Of a DNA stretch of 64,000 nt, positions 1 to 11,555 are shown piece by piece (the first letter of the stretch is position 1; the number at the start of each line of letters is the position of its first letter). Source of the DNA: Raffaelea ambrosiae (lineage: Eukaryota > Ascomycota > Sordariomycetes > Ophiostomatales > Ophiostomataceae). The stretch lies in NCBI GenBank assembly GCA_002778195.1, contig PCDI01000017.1:138119-202118 (forward strand), in the 5' to 3' direction. The notes beneath the pieces are model-generated. The model saw only the letters and a list, made by a program, of their open reading frames with translations, did no database searches and was not told the DNA's origin. The translations under genes were made by a program, and so were the position numbers.

Positions 1-1164
1 AAAAAAAAAAAAAAAAAAAAAAAAAACACACAGCAACCCGCCATACCAAGGGCCTGGTTGTGGGAACAAGCCGCCGCCGCCTGGCCTGCTAAGCATCGCC
101 ATAGGCTGGCAACCTCATATCAAGGGGGGCAAAAAAGCAACACGCGGCTTTCCTTTTTCTGTCAAGCTTCGACGAATCCAGTAGTGTGCCCCGAGAGAGA
201 AACCGCCCCCGGCAACTACGAGTACCCAGGGACTGGCTGCCCGTTGCTGGCCTGGCCGCGGGCTCGGTTGGTCGTTTCTCGCTTGTCTCTTTGATTGCAT
301 CTCGTGTGTCTCGTGTGTCTCGTGTGCCTTTGTGTGTTTTGTGTCCTCGTGCCTACTCGTATGTGTCTTCGTGTTTGTCGTGTCTGCCTCATTCTCATCC
401 GTCCTCTCACTCACTCACTCACCCGCTCTCTCACACTCATACTCACCTCTCACTAGCCTCGTCTTGGCATCTCGAAACTCTCACAACTCCCTTGAGCTTC
501 CTCCCCTTCCGCCTTCCAACACCCACCCCCCCCTCCCCGGTCTCCCATATTCTCCCACGCCCCCTTTCATCAACACCCCCCCCCTCTCCTCCTTCATATA
601 TTGTTCACCGCTACACTTGCAGGTCTTCGAAGTACTGTCCGCCACCGCGGAGTCGGGTGCAGATTGCCTGCCTCATTACTCCTGGTGCAGGAGAGTTTTG
701 CCTGCGTCGTGAGATTGTACATACACGCATGTGAGGATGTACACAACTGCGGGTCTGTGCCGTGCATGATACAAGATACAGGACACATGCTGAAGTACCG
801 GCTACGTGTTTGAACACTGCCTGCACTAGAGAGAGGGCAAACCAGGAGAAGAAGGACCCAGGGTGCTTCTCTCCGTGCTTTATGCATGCAGGCCTTGGAC
901 GTTGGCTCTCAAAACGGTTTGAGGTTGAAAGGGAGGTGGGCCACACCCGTTGACTCGGGACGGCGAACGAGGCCTGGTCGCCGCCATCTCGCGGAAAGCA
1001 GCCAACGAGACTCGAGACCGGGGGGCGTTTCCATTCCCTTCTCGACAAGTTAAAAAAAAGGGGTGGGACCTAGCCAAGAAATAGAAAAGGGCTGGAGGAA
1101 CATATAGACATCAAGGCCCAAGACCACCAACCCCGGAAGGCAAGAAAGAAAGCAGACCATCTTA

Positions 1165-1214
<50 letters not shown>

Positions 1215-2331
1215 TACAAGACACCCAAGCAGCATCTCACGAGCAACATCCGACGAACATCACGGCGAGCATCGAGGACAAGAGTCGAGAATACGAGACA
1301 CGGATTACAAAGAAGTCGAGGCTTACACCAGGATACGCACGCGTGCTGTGTGTAGTGTGTGGCGTATATATAGCTATATACACGCACATATACATGTACA
1401 CACATGCACAAGACGCCCCAGGCACGACAACACAGCACAGCACAACGCGACCCCAAGCCCCAAGCCCAATAGGGACAGGCACAGAAACAGGCAACCACAG
1501 CAAGGCCGAAAAATAGTAATCAGACAGCGGACAAGCAGCCAAAGCCACAGGGCCGGGCCATGGCTGGACGCCTCCTGCTTACTCTGATCTGATGCGCGTG
1601 CCAGGCGCGGGAAAGCAGGAACAGAACAGCAACAGAACAGAACAGAAACCGACACCAGCACCCAGTTCGGGTACGCCGTCAGACACAGACACACATCACA
1701 AGCACACGCCAGACGCACGCACACACGCACGCCTCCTGAGTCCGGCTTGCTCCTTCATCAAACATGAATTATACACGGAAGCGTAAGACAGCAATCCCCC
1801 CTTTCAGTTGCCCGTACAAATTTTCCACCCTCGGGTCTTCGGTTTGACAAGTCCCTTGCCCCCCTCTTTCAGTTGCCCCTACAGTCTGCCCTACGGCGTG
1901 CCCTACAGTCTGCGCTTCCTCCCGTCTTTCAGTTTGGCAAGTCAGTCCTTTGCCATCTCTGGACCATGGTCAGGCCAGCTCCCCCTTCCCTGTTTTTCCT
2001 GTTGTTTCTTTTTCAACTTCCTTCTTTTGGCTTCGTTACGGCCACCCACCCTATCGGCCCGCGGTGATCCCCTCCCCCGATCAACGCGTCCGACCCAGTC
2101 TCCGGGCCTCTCGGTGAAGACTTTTGCCCATCATGATGTTGTGGGAACTTCATGATCGTCTGTCTTCACTTGCGGCCCATCACCATGCCATAACCAGCAC
2201 TAGCACGCTGCCTAGCCCTATCCGTCTTGCCTCCACTCATCCTGCTTACCCGGATGCTCTTCTCGTACCAGCGTTTCCCACTTGACTCGTTGTTTCGTTC
2301 CACTGACCGTCTGGCTGCACCAAACCGACAG
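1..2331. other. gene-poor low-complexity 5' end of window
   Basis: No gene is supported here. The window opens with a run of 26 A. A T/C-rich stretch covers roughly 290-600, a CA dinucleotide array lies near 1164-1210, and CA-rich degenerate sequence continues to about 1750. The open frames present are made of low-complexity translation and lack family features. The last 200-300 bases are probably leader or first-exon sequence of the downstream zinc-cluster gene. Confidence 0.7.
1164..1210. repeat. (CA)n microsatellite
   Basis: Nearly uninterrupted CA dinucleotide array of about 20 units in intergenic DNA. It generates a spurious Cys/Val-rich open frame on the minus strand. Confidence 0.95.
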
Positions 2332-5075
2332 GAGCCCTCCTCGCTTGTGATTTCTGCCGCCACCGAAAGCGCAGATGCGATGGCGAGCGGCCATGCAGCA
2401 CCTGCCGCGAGTCCAACGCCGACTGCCGGTACAAGGACCTGCCAGTTGAGCGGTAAGCTTTAGCTCGCTGGCCGAGCGTGGCTCACCGAGGCTGCCCACA
2501 GCGCCAGGGGCCACGCCTCGGCTATTTCGATGCTCTCTCGGATCTCTTCACTCTTTGTCTGTGGTCCCCCGTCCGCATCTTCCCGCTAACCCCTATTTTG
2601 CTCTCATCGGCCAGGGTCGAGTCTCCATCCTCTGCCTCCAACGAGGCCGTCGTCGAACGGCTCAACCGCATCGAGGCTCTGCTCGAGGAGCAGGCACAGC
2701 GGCTCCATGAGATCGTCCAGGGCGTTGGCAGCACAGCGGCCGCCGCCGTAGCTGCTGCCGCCAGCGCCATCGACACGGCCGACGTCCAGAGCATTGCGCC
2801 GCCCAGCAGCCGCTTATCACACCCGTCGCTCTACCTCGTCCCCGAAGGCGGAGTAGCCGCAACGCCATCGACAGCCGCCGCTGCTGCTGTCACAGGCATC
2901 GGCGCGCCTTCGATCTCGTCCGCCACGTCGCCATCAGCAGCAGCAAGATCACCCATCGCCGGCAGCCACCTGCCGTTGGCCCTCGATGGCGCAGCACAAC
3001 AGCTGCTTGCACAGCAGGCAGTGGCCCAGCCAGGGGGAGCCCTCAGCCCGGCAGGGTCCTCGTCCGCCTTCTTGACGACGGCGGCGACGCGCTCACCGCT
3101 CTTCGGCTTCTCCACGGCAGTCGTTGCACCACCCTTCCAGACGAATCAACAGGCATTCGTCGGCAGCGGACCACGGCCGCTGATTCTCGCTCGTGCGCCC
3201 TCCGTGTCCTCGTCGGACGTCTCCTCCCACAACAACAACAACAACAACAACCAGGACAAGACACAGTTTCTTATCCCGTACGCGCACTCCACGTCCGCCA
3301 ACACCCTCCTCTCTCTGCCCCTTGTGCGTTTCTATCTCAGCAGCAACGCTGGCCGACGAAACACGCCCCCCCTGCAGCCTCCCAACTCGACGTCCGCCGC
3401 CTCTGCCGGAGCCAGCAACAGCTTCTACTACCCACGAACCTACTTCTTCGATATGGAGCAGTCCCGGCCATTGCCGCCCCAGCTCGATCTCGTCCGCGGG
3501 CCAGGCCTGGTACCGCCTGTGTGGCCACCGCAGATTCTCACGTCGAGCCACCCGTCTGTGCTAGATGGATTGGCCAAGAACTACTTCGCTCTCGTGCACC
3601 CTGATGCGCCCCTGTTCAGCCGCGCCGAGTACCGGCAATGGGCGGCCCGCGTGTACGAGATAGGACCCAACGACACCATCGAGATGGCCCTTTGCCTCTG
3701 TGTTTGGGCCCTGGGTGCCCTGGTCGGCCAGCCAGGGGCGGGATCCATCGCTACGCCTCCGCCGACACCAGCACAGCAGGCCGAGCGCGACCAGATCGCC
3801 CTGTCGCTTTTCCAGCCGGCCTTTCGCATCATCATGCACTATGCCACATGGTCATTTGGCCAGGCCTCCCTGACCACCTGCCAGGCCTTGTTGCTGGCCG
3901 CTTCTTACTTTGCATACATGGCGCGGCCACTGCACAATGCGCGGATGGTGCAATTAGCCAGCCAACATTTCCTGCAGCTGTTTGACGAGTAAGTTCTTTC
4001 ATAGTGTGTCTGGATCCCGCTTCATGTTCTCGTTTTTTGGTGTGATGTGCTAACAATTATAGACGTAAACGCGATGTTCTCGAGCCCGAATCAGACGACA
4101 AAGTTCTGCGTGTCTTTTGGGTGTGCTTTATGTGGGAATGGTAGGCCCCCCCCTAGCTATTGTGTGTAAACTGTATATGCTGTGTTCTTTCTGACTTAGA
4201 GGAAATCATAGTGATCGCGCGGCCGAACTGGACGTCCCACGAAGCGGCGTCGAACCGCTCGCCGACGAGATGCAGCTGCCGAGCAGCTTCGACCCCGAGG
4301 AGAGTGACGACATGATCTACTTTGTGGCCGAGACGGCCGTGCGGCGGCTCCTGAATCGCATCCACAGCTCATTCTACGCGACAGAGGACAATGACGGCGG
4401 TGTCCGGAGTGGGATGGGAGCCGGCGCTGGCAGCGCCATCGATAGCAGCAGTGCCGGCGGTCTGAGCAGCGGACGAACGACCCCAGGCTTCAAGAGGAAG
4501 CGCTCCGACAGCGAGAACCCCTCTGGTGCTGGCGGTGGCACGACCTACAGCAACAGCTATAACCACCATCACCACAATCTCAGCAAGATGCTACCCGTTG
4601 CGACGGAGCTGAACCGCCAGCTCGAGGCCTGGTTCCGAGCCATCCCCGACCACCTGCGGCCACCGCTGGAGACATTTCTCGGTACCAGTGCCAGCAGCAA
4701 CAACAGCAACAACAATAACAACAGCGTATTGGGCGGTGTGTTGAGCGGCAGTCCGATCGGCGGAGGAGGAGGCAGCTCGAGCAGCGACGCCGACAACGAG
4801 AACGACGAGGAAGATGCTGAGGGGGAGGACGACCCGGACCACATGAACCGGCGGGCGAGGCGAACCAACTCCAACACGACCGTACGATCGCAGGCCCAGG
4901 CATCCCATATCCACGCCAGCAACCACGCCAGCAGCCACGCTGCGGCGACCAACCAGCGCGGAAAGATCTTGCGCATGCGCTACTACGACGCCCAGCACAT
5001 CATTCACCGGCCGTTTGTGCTGAGCATGGCCTCGCACCAGCAGCCGCTGATGCGTGGAGGAGGCAATGGAAACAT

Positions 5076-5116
<41 letters not shown>

Positions 5117-5592
5117 ACAACACCAACTCTGCCTCCGGGGCTGGTGGCCCTGCGTCGGACGCCCCTCTGCCGGCCTTCCTCGACAAATCCACAGCCTGCA
5201 TCGACTCGTGCGTGGCCTATATCGAGCACGTGGTGCCGCTGCTGGACCGCCGCTCGCCCTACCTGTGGTCATTCTTCCAGACATGCATGGCGTGTTTGGT
5301 GGTGCTGGTGGTGGCGGATGCCAGCGGCGTCGGCGAGGTGGCCGCTGCGCGCGAGGCTGCTGCTGCGGCAGTGGCGGTGACGGCATCGAACACGGCCGGC
5401 CGCCGGCAGCAGAAGAACCATCACCACCACCAGCAACAGCAGCAGCAGCAGCAGCAATTTATCTACCGACGGCGTCCTGACGTGGCTCGGCTGCGGCACT
5501 TGGTAGCCAGCAAGCTGCGGCGGTGGGTGCTCCCGGGGAACACGTTTGATGCGCTGTTACGGATTGTCGAACGCTTGCCAGTAAGGCAATAA
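2332..5592 (+). CDS. Zn2Cys6 fungal-specific transcription factor (5' end unresolved)
   Basis: Probable nuclear DNA-binding regulator; target genes unknown. The binuclear zinc cluster lies at 2343-2450 as ACDFCRHRKRRCDGERPC followed by STCRESNADC, giving the exact spacing CX2CX6CX5CX2CX6C. A 162-nt intron (2453-2614, donor GTAAGC, CTAAC branch) follows, then a short helix (RLNRIEALLEEQAQRLHEIV) typical of the dimerisation region. Further exons are 2615-3988, 4063-4140 and 4212-5592, and the frame stays open through all junctions, giving at least 983 residues. The middle homology region (FALVHPDAPLFSRAEYRQW; AAELDVPRSGVEPL) matches the fungal_trans family. Long Asn, Gln, Ser, Gly and His runs interrupt the second half. 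The zinc-cluster frame has a stop at 2304-2306 and no ATG before the first Cys, so an upstream exon must exist; an acceptor CGACAG at 2331 after a CTGAC branch site is likely, but I could not identify the matching donor. At 4199 and 4211 there are two candidate acceptors; only the second keeps the frame. Confidence 0.88.
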
Positions 5593-6371
5593 CACAGAGC
5601 GAGGTAGGGGGGGATGGCAGCCAGTTGGTTCTGTGCTGTCAAGGTTTTGAAGGTGTTTTGATTCTTCTCTTTTTGATTCCTCTTTTTCTTTTGCTCTACC
5701 TTTTTTTTTTCCTTTTCTCTTTCTCTCTCTTGGCGTCTTTGTTGTCAGACAAGACGGACGAAGACCAAATACCCCCTCTCTTAACATTTATATGTTTTTT
5801 CCAGAGGTAACTCTTTGTTTTCTTTTTTTTTTCTTTTTTTTTTCTTTAGCAAGCGACACTTGGACGACGGGAATTTCTTTAATAGGGTTATTATTTTTAT
5901 GGGCCATTGATACAGGAGGATATGCCAGTATGGTAACCGAGCCTTGTTTGATTTTTTTCCTTCCTCTTCTTTCTCTTTTGTCAGGATCTACTTCCACAAT
6001 TGCCTATCAGGACATAGGACGGAGTGGAGAGAAAGTCTATGGTTTCTCCCCAATGTAGGGGATTCTGTTTGCATTCTTCGATTTTCGCTATTATGAACAA
6101 AGCCAGGAGCATTTGCTTCAAAATTCACGGGAACAACAGGAGGATGGGATAATGGGTAACCAGATGTTTGGCCTCTATTACGAGGTTGCACGCCATAGTT
6201 TTCTAGGGGAGGAGAGAGTCGGCTATGTATTAGATTGGCATCCAAAATGGAAAGTTGTTCTGGGCCAAAGCCACAGTGTCAAATTTGGAGGAATAGAACT
6301 GTGTGTATTCGATAAAAAAAAAGGTGACAGATAATTGAACCGAGATGCCAAAAAAAAAAGAAGAAAAAAAA
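5593..6371. other. intergenic, 3' flank of zinc-cluster gene
   Basis: AT-richer sequence with several T runs, probably the 3' UTR and terminator region of the upstream gene. No open frame here has recognisable domain content. The A-rich end (about 6350-6371) is the T-rich terminator of the 5S gene on the other strand. Confidence 0.6.
6350..6371 (-). terminator. Pol III T-run terminator of the 5S gene
   Basis: Immediately after the 5S 3' end the minus strand reads about nine T, then CTTC, then nine or more T. Runs of at least four to six T terminate RNA polymerase III in fungi. Confidence 0.75.
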
Positions 6372-6490
6372 ACGTACAACAGCGGGTATTCGCTGGTCGT
6401 CACCGACCCAACTACTAATCCGCCGATTACTGGTTTAACTAGGGGAGAGCGGACGGGATCCCGTGCTTTCCAGTATCTATGGTCGTACGT
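6372..6490 (-). rRNA. 5S ribosomal RNA (dispersed copy)
   Basis: Read on the minus strand, the 119-nt element begins ACGTACGACCATAG and ends GCTGTTGTACGT. The first and last 9 nt pair perfectly, with one G-U, as helix I. The body matches fungal 5S rRNA: GGATCCCGTCCGCTC, then GGCGGATTAGTAGTTGGG, GTGACGACCAGCGAATAC. The stem-forming GATACTGG and CCAGTA differ from the Neurospora-type GGTGTGG and CCACAC as I recall them, but still pair, suggesting compensatory change rather than decay. It is followed at once by a long T-rich run, suitable as a Pol III terminator. 5S genes are transcribed by RNA polymerase III from internal control regions and in filamentous ascomycetes are scattered singly through the genome, as here. 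Exact ends are uncertain by 1-2 nt. Confidence 0.9.
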
Positions 6491-7316
6491 GCTCGAGTTC
6501 AGTGGCAATCAGGGTGAAGTAGTCTGGCACGCTTCGACTTTCGCAACGCTTGTGAAGCGGTCGCCAAACTTGACACAGGGACAAAGTGGTTTTTCTGTTT
6601 TCACATCACACACACATCATGGTGCTCTCTCTTTTTTTTCCCGTCGGAACAAATGTTTGCATACTCGCCATTCTCTTTCGCCCACCCCGAAATGTAAATA
6701 CTATAGGATTGATGATGGTCAATAACAAGAGAGTACGATATCGAGACCAAAAAAAAAGGGTGGTAATAAACAAGAATGAACACGTGATTAATAACGGCCG
6801 AATAATACAACAAAAAAGTACCCCAATTAAAACCACAAGAGAGACAAAAAGCATTATGACAAGAATAGTTGGAAATAGAAACGAAGAAGAGAATAAAAAA
6901 AAAACGCCCTACACCCTCCCAATGTGTGATATCCCCCCTCCCCCCTTTCCCAGATGGCCCATAATATATATGTGTGTATATGCAATATGTGTGCGTGCAT
7001 TTCCTCCTCTTTCTTTGTGCGTGCGTGTAAAGTTTCTACAATGTCGTCTCCAAGACAAAAACAAATTGTCTCGCTTGTCTTTTCTCCCTCCCTCTCTTTC
7101 TCTTCCTCATTCGCTGATGTACAACAAGATGAACAAAGTATGACGTCGAACATGGCGTGAAAAGGAATCGGAAGCAGGAGAAACCAACGAAAATGATGGA
7201 ATCTCTTCAAGTGCAGAAAATGTTATTGATGCGCCCGATTTTTGATTTTTGATTTTTTTTTTGGTTTCTTTTCCCCCACAAGATGGACAAGAGGGCAGTG
7301 TCTGTCAGCCCTCCCC
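6491..7316. other. intergenic, between 5S gene and TAO3-like 3' end
   Basis: About 0.8 kb of A/T-rich sequence containing the region upstream of the 5S gene and the 3' UTR of the morphogenesis gene on the minus strand. I see no convincing TATA element just upstream of the 5S gene and no coding sequence. Confidence 0.6.
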
Positions 7317-10300
7317 TCAGAGCATGTCGCTGTTTGGGGGAGCCTTGACGGGGGAAAACGTGCTCGGCAGTTTCGGAATCGGTGACATGGGGGCCATCTT
7401 GTCGGACCGCGCGGCCGGGGACACCGCACCAGCAGATGGGTTGTTGGCTGAGGTGGTGCTGGTCGACGACGGGAGGCCCGACGTGCTGGCACTGAGGCCC
7501 ATGGCCACGCCGCCGATGGGCACGTTGACCGTGACGTTGCTGCTGCCGTTGCTGCCGCCTCCAATGCTGCTGCCATTGCTGCTGCTCCCGCCACTGTTGG
7601 GCCCGCCGGCGCTGATGCTGCCGCTGCTGCTAGCCAGGCCCGCCGCGCCCATCATCACGGGTGGGGCCAGCGGTGGCGGCACCGCCGACGTTGTGTTGAT
7701 AAAGTCGGCGTTGCGCTCGTCGCGCGAGCGGCCGCCCGTCAGGCGGCGCATGCGCGAGCGTGTGCTCTGGGCCAGCGGGCGGATCATGTTTTCAAAGGAG
7801 AAGGACCCGCCGCCGTTGGAGTTGGACGTGGACGCGGACGTGGACGCAGACGTCGACGCAGACGTCGACGTGGACAGCGAGGCAGCAGTCGTGGCAGAGA
7901 CAGCGGCAGAGGAGGTGGACGTGGACACCGTAGACAGAGCTATGCTACTGATGCTGCCCATGCCGTTCATATGGCTGCCAAGGGCCGCATTGGTGGTGGT
8001 GGTGTTGCTGCTGCTGCTTCCGAACCCGCTGTGGTTGGGCGCGCCGCCCGCCGTGTGTGGTCGCTCCTCGTCAATGTCGGGGAACATGACACTGCCGCTC
8101 GGCTCGTCGTCCTCGTCGTCCGAGGCAAAGTCGCGCAAGTACAGCGACGACGCCGCCACGGAGGCGACTTGGGTGGTGCCCGAAACCATCGACGAAGCAG
8201 ACGAAGCCGTTGTCGGCGCGGACGGCGACGTGACGGAGCGGGAGTGCAGCGACGGCCGCACGGCGGGGCCAGGATTGCTAAAGTTGAAGGCTCCCGGGTT
8301 CATCGTGTTGATGCCGCCGTTGCTGCTGCTGCTGTTGCCATTCCCTCCACTGTTGTTGTTGTTGTTGTAGTTGTAGTTGCCGCTGGTGCCGGGGCTGAAC
8401 CCGTCGCGGGATCCGGGTGGCCGGTCCGCAAAGGCATTTTGCAGCGTCGTGGACGCGTTGGACGCCTGGTGCAGGAGAGGCACGATCTCGTCGTAGAGCT
8501 GTGCGCCTGAAGCCATGGCGACGCCGCCCATTCCTATGCCCATGTCCATGCCCATGCCCATGCCTATGCCCATGCCCATGCCCATGCCGTTGCCGTCGAA
8601 CGCTGATTCGGTAATGGTCGCAATGGACGACCGGCTGTCGCTGGGGGGGCTGGCGCCCATGTCGTCGAAGAAGTCGTCCAGGCTGTCGAGCTTGGTGACG
8701 AGATCGCCAGCCAGCGACGACACGTCGTCGCTGCCGCCGCCGCGTCCCACGCTGATGCCGACGCCGTCGTCCGACATCATGGTGTCCGAGCGCTCCATGC
8801 CGCCGTTGGCGGGCGGGAAGAAGAAGGGGTAGGGGAACTCTTCGGCGTGGAACTCGACCTCGGGCGTCGGCTTGTGGAGGATCCCCTGGGCGAAATCGGC
8901 ATCGCCGCCGACGCCGCCGCCGCCGCCGCCACCACCACCACCACCACGACCGCCGCCACCGTCGGCACCATCGCCCTCGCCGTCGGCGGTGCCGGCACCG
9001 CCGGCGCTCGTGCCGTCGCTGCTGCTCTGGCACGAGTAGAAGACGGCGTGGATGTTGGCGCGCGTGGCGTCGGTCTTCTTGGCCGGCATGGGAATGGCCC
9101 ATCCGGAGTCTTCGGGGATGCCGAACAGGCTCTGGGTGCGCTCGTACTCCTTGCGGATGGACCGCGACGTCGGGCGGGTCATGCTCATGCGGATGTGGTG
9201 CTTGTCCATGGACGAGCCCGACATGGTCATGATGTTGTCGAGCACCTGGAGGGCCTCCATGCAGTACTCGGTGGGCAGCAGCCGCAGCAGCGGCGAGAGC
9301 AGGTCGGAGCCGTGGCCGGCGATCTCGGGCTGGCGCATGTCCGTCTGCGGGATGAACACGCAGAGCACGCGCATGGTCTTGAGGCGCACCCACGAGATGC
9401 TGTTGGTCAGCAGGCCCATCAGCATGGCGATCATGGGGAAGTCGAGCCGCGGCAGGTAGTGGGCGTCGCACAGAGCCGCAAACATTTGCATGGCAAACGT
9501 GTCGCCGCCGCGGGTGCTGGCGTCGCCGCCGCCGGAGCTGCACAGGGCAAGACCGCTGCTGCTCTTGCTGTTGTCGTCCTTCTTGTACTCGCCCGCCAGA
9601 AAGTTGTCCAGCACCATGGCCACGCCGCTGTGCCCCTGGTCGACGCTCAGCCGCAGCAGCGTGCGCACCGTGTGCTTCATGTCGTCGCTGAGCGTCTCGC
9701 GCGCCTCCAGCTCGTGCAGGCAGCGCGGCAGGTTGGCCACCAGCGTCATGAACAGCCGCGTGTCGTCGCCCACGAGCGCGTCGCTCGGCAGCCACACCAG
9801 CTTGTCCAGCGTGCGCAGCGTGGCGTCCAGGCACACCGACGAGCGGAGGCCCTTGTACAGCAGCGGCTGCAGGCCGTCAAACGACCCGGTGCCTCCGCCG
9901 GTGCCTCCGCCGGTGCCGCCTCCGCCGGTGCCGCCCCCGTCCCATTGCGCCGGCTGGCCTTCCAGAAACAGCCGCCGCACGCTGGCCGACTGGAAATCGA
10001 GCTTGTCCAGAAACTCGTTGAGCATCTCGACCGCTTCCAGAAACTCGCGCTCGTTGATCGACTCCAGACACGCGCACATCGTCCAGAACAGCTGCGGGAA
10101 CGTCAGCAGCTTCTCCGGGTCCAGCTTGGCAATCAGCGTCTTCAGCGTCGTCAAGATCTCCATGGAAAACGTGCGGATCTCGCTGTCCTCGTCGGCGATC
10201 GTGTTGGACAGGCGCGCCAGCATGTCCGCCAGCATGTACTGGTCCAGCGAGGTGAGGATGCAGCGGAAGATCTGGAACGACCGGCAGGCCAGATGCCGCA

Positions 10301-11523
10301 CGGGACACGACGTCGCCCACGTCAGCGACAGCCGGCCCCATTGCTCCTTGATGCCCGGGAAGGCCACCTCGAAAGTCTTGACCACCTGGGCCGTCAGGTG
10401 TTCCATGCTCGCGGGCACCTTGTCGCCGCCGCTGCCGCCGCTGCCGCCGCTGCCGCCGCCAGCCGAGACATGGCCTCGTGGGGCCGTCTCCTCCTTGCCA
10501 TTGCTGTCTTCGTAGCCCCACACGACCGACTTGTCGTGCCGCCGGATCAGCTCCACCAGGCCCTCGATGGCCTGGGCCTCGCGGGGCTTGGTGTTCTCGT
10601 CGTCAATGTGCGCAATGACCAGCTCGTGGATCAGGTGCACCAGCATCTCGCGCGCCTGCTCCTGCACCAGCGGCGTGTAGTGGTCCCACAGCACGGTGAC
10701 CACCTGCAGCAGCACCGGAATGTTCTCGGCGGACAGGTTCACCGGCGACACCATGAGGTCGACCAGCAGGATCAGCGACAGCTGGCCGAGCGAGAAGCCG
10801 GCCTGCTTCGTGCCCACGGGCAGGGCCTCGTTGAGGTCGGCGCAGTAGGGGAACAGCTGGTTGGCGTCCGGCGGCGGCGGCATGGTCTCGCGCTTCTCGT
10901 TGGGCACCATGGCCTTGGGCGTGATCTGCATCAGCAAGAAGTCGACGACCTTCTGGCCGGGCGTGCTGCTCGTGCTCGCCAAGAAGACGACGATCTGCTT
11001 GGCATACTCGACAAAGTTCTGCTCGCGCCGCTCCAGGCACAGCGCCATGATGAAGTCGAGGATCAGCCGCACGTTGCCCGGGTGCGGCCCCGTGGCCAGC
11101 GCCTGCCACAGCGCCTGCACCTCGTTGTGCAGCACGCCGCTCGACTTGATCGTGATCTCGAGCAGGTTGGCCAGCAGCACGTACGACTCGGCCGTCGGCC
11201 CGCCGCTGGGGTGGTCGACCACCTTGAGCTCGATCGACTGGATCCACGGCAGGATCACCGCGATGACGTTGCGCTGCGCCGTCGGCTGGAGGTCCTTGAA
11301 GTAGTACGTGTACTCGGAGAAGATGTGGAAGGCGACCTCGGTGTGCTGCTTCGACAGCCGCTCCGAGATCTTGTACTGCGCCAGCTTGTACACGGCCTTG
11401 GTCTTGTCGGACACGCTGATGTCAAAGTCCTGGATCTTGGCACCGCGCCCGACGACGACGGCACCGCCGAACCCGGCACCACCCTGCTGCTGCTGTTGCT
11501 GCTGCTGCTGCTGTTGCTGCTGT

Positions 11524-11555
<32 letters not shown>

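Noticed and set aside
186..734. 182-codon Ser/Pro/Cys-rich frame at the window start
   Set aside because: Translation of T/C-rich low-complexity DNA; nothing supports coding.
6345..6725. 126-codon plus-strand open frame over the 5S gene
   Set aside because: Its recognisable part is the translated complement of 5S rRNA, not protein homology.
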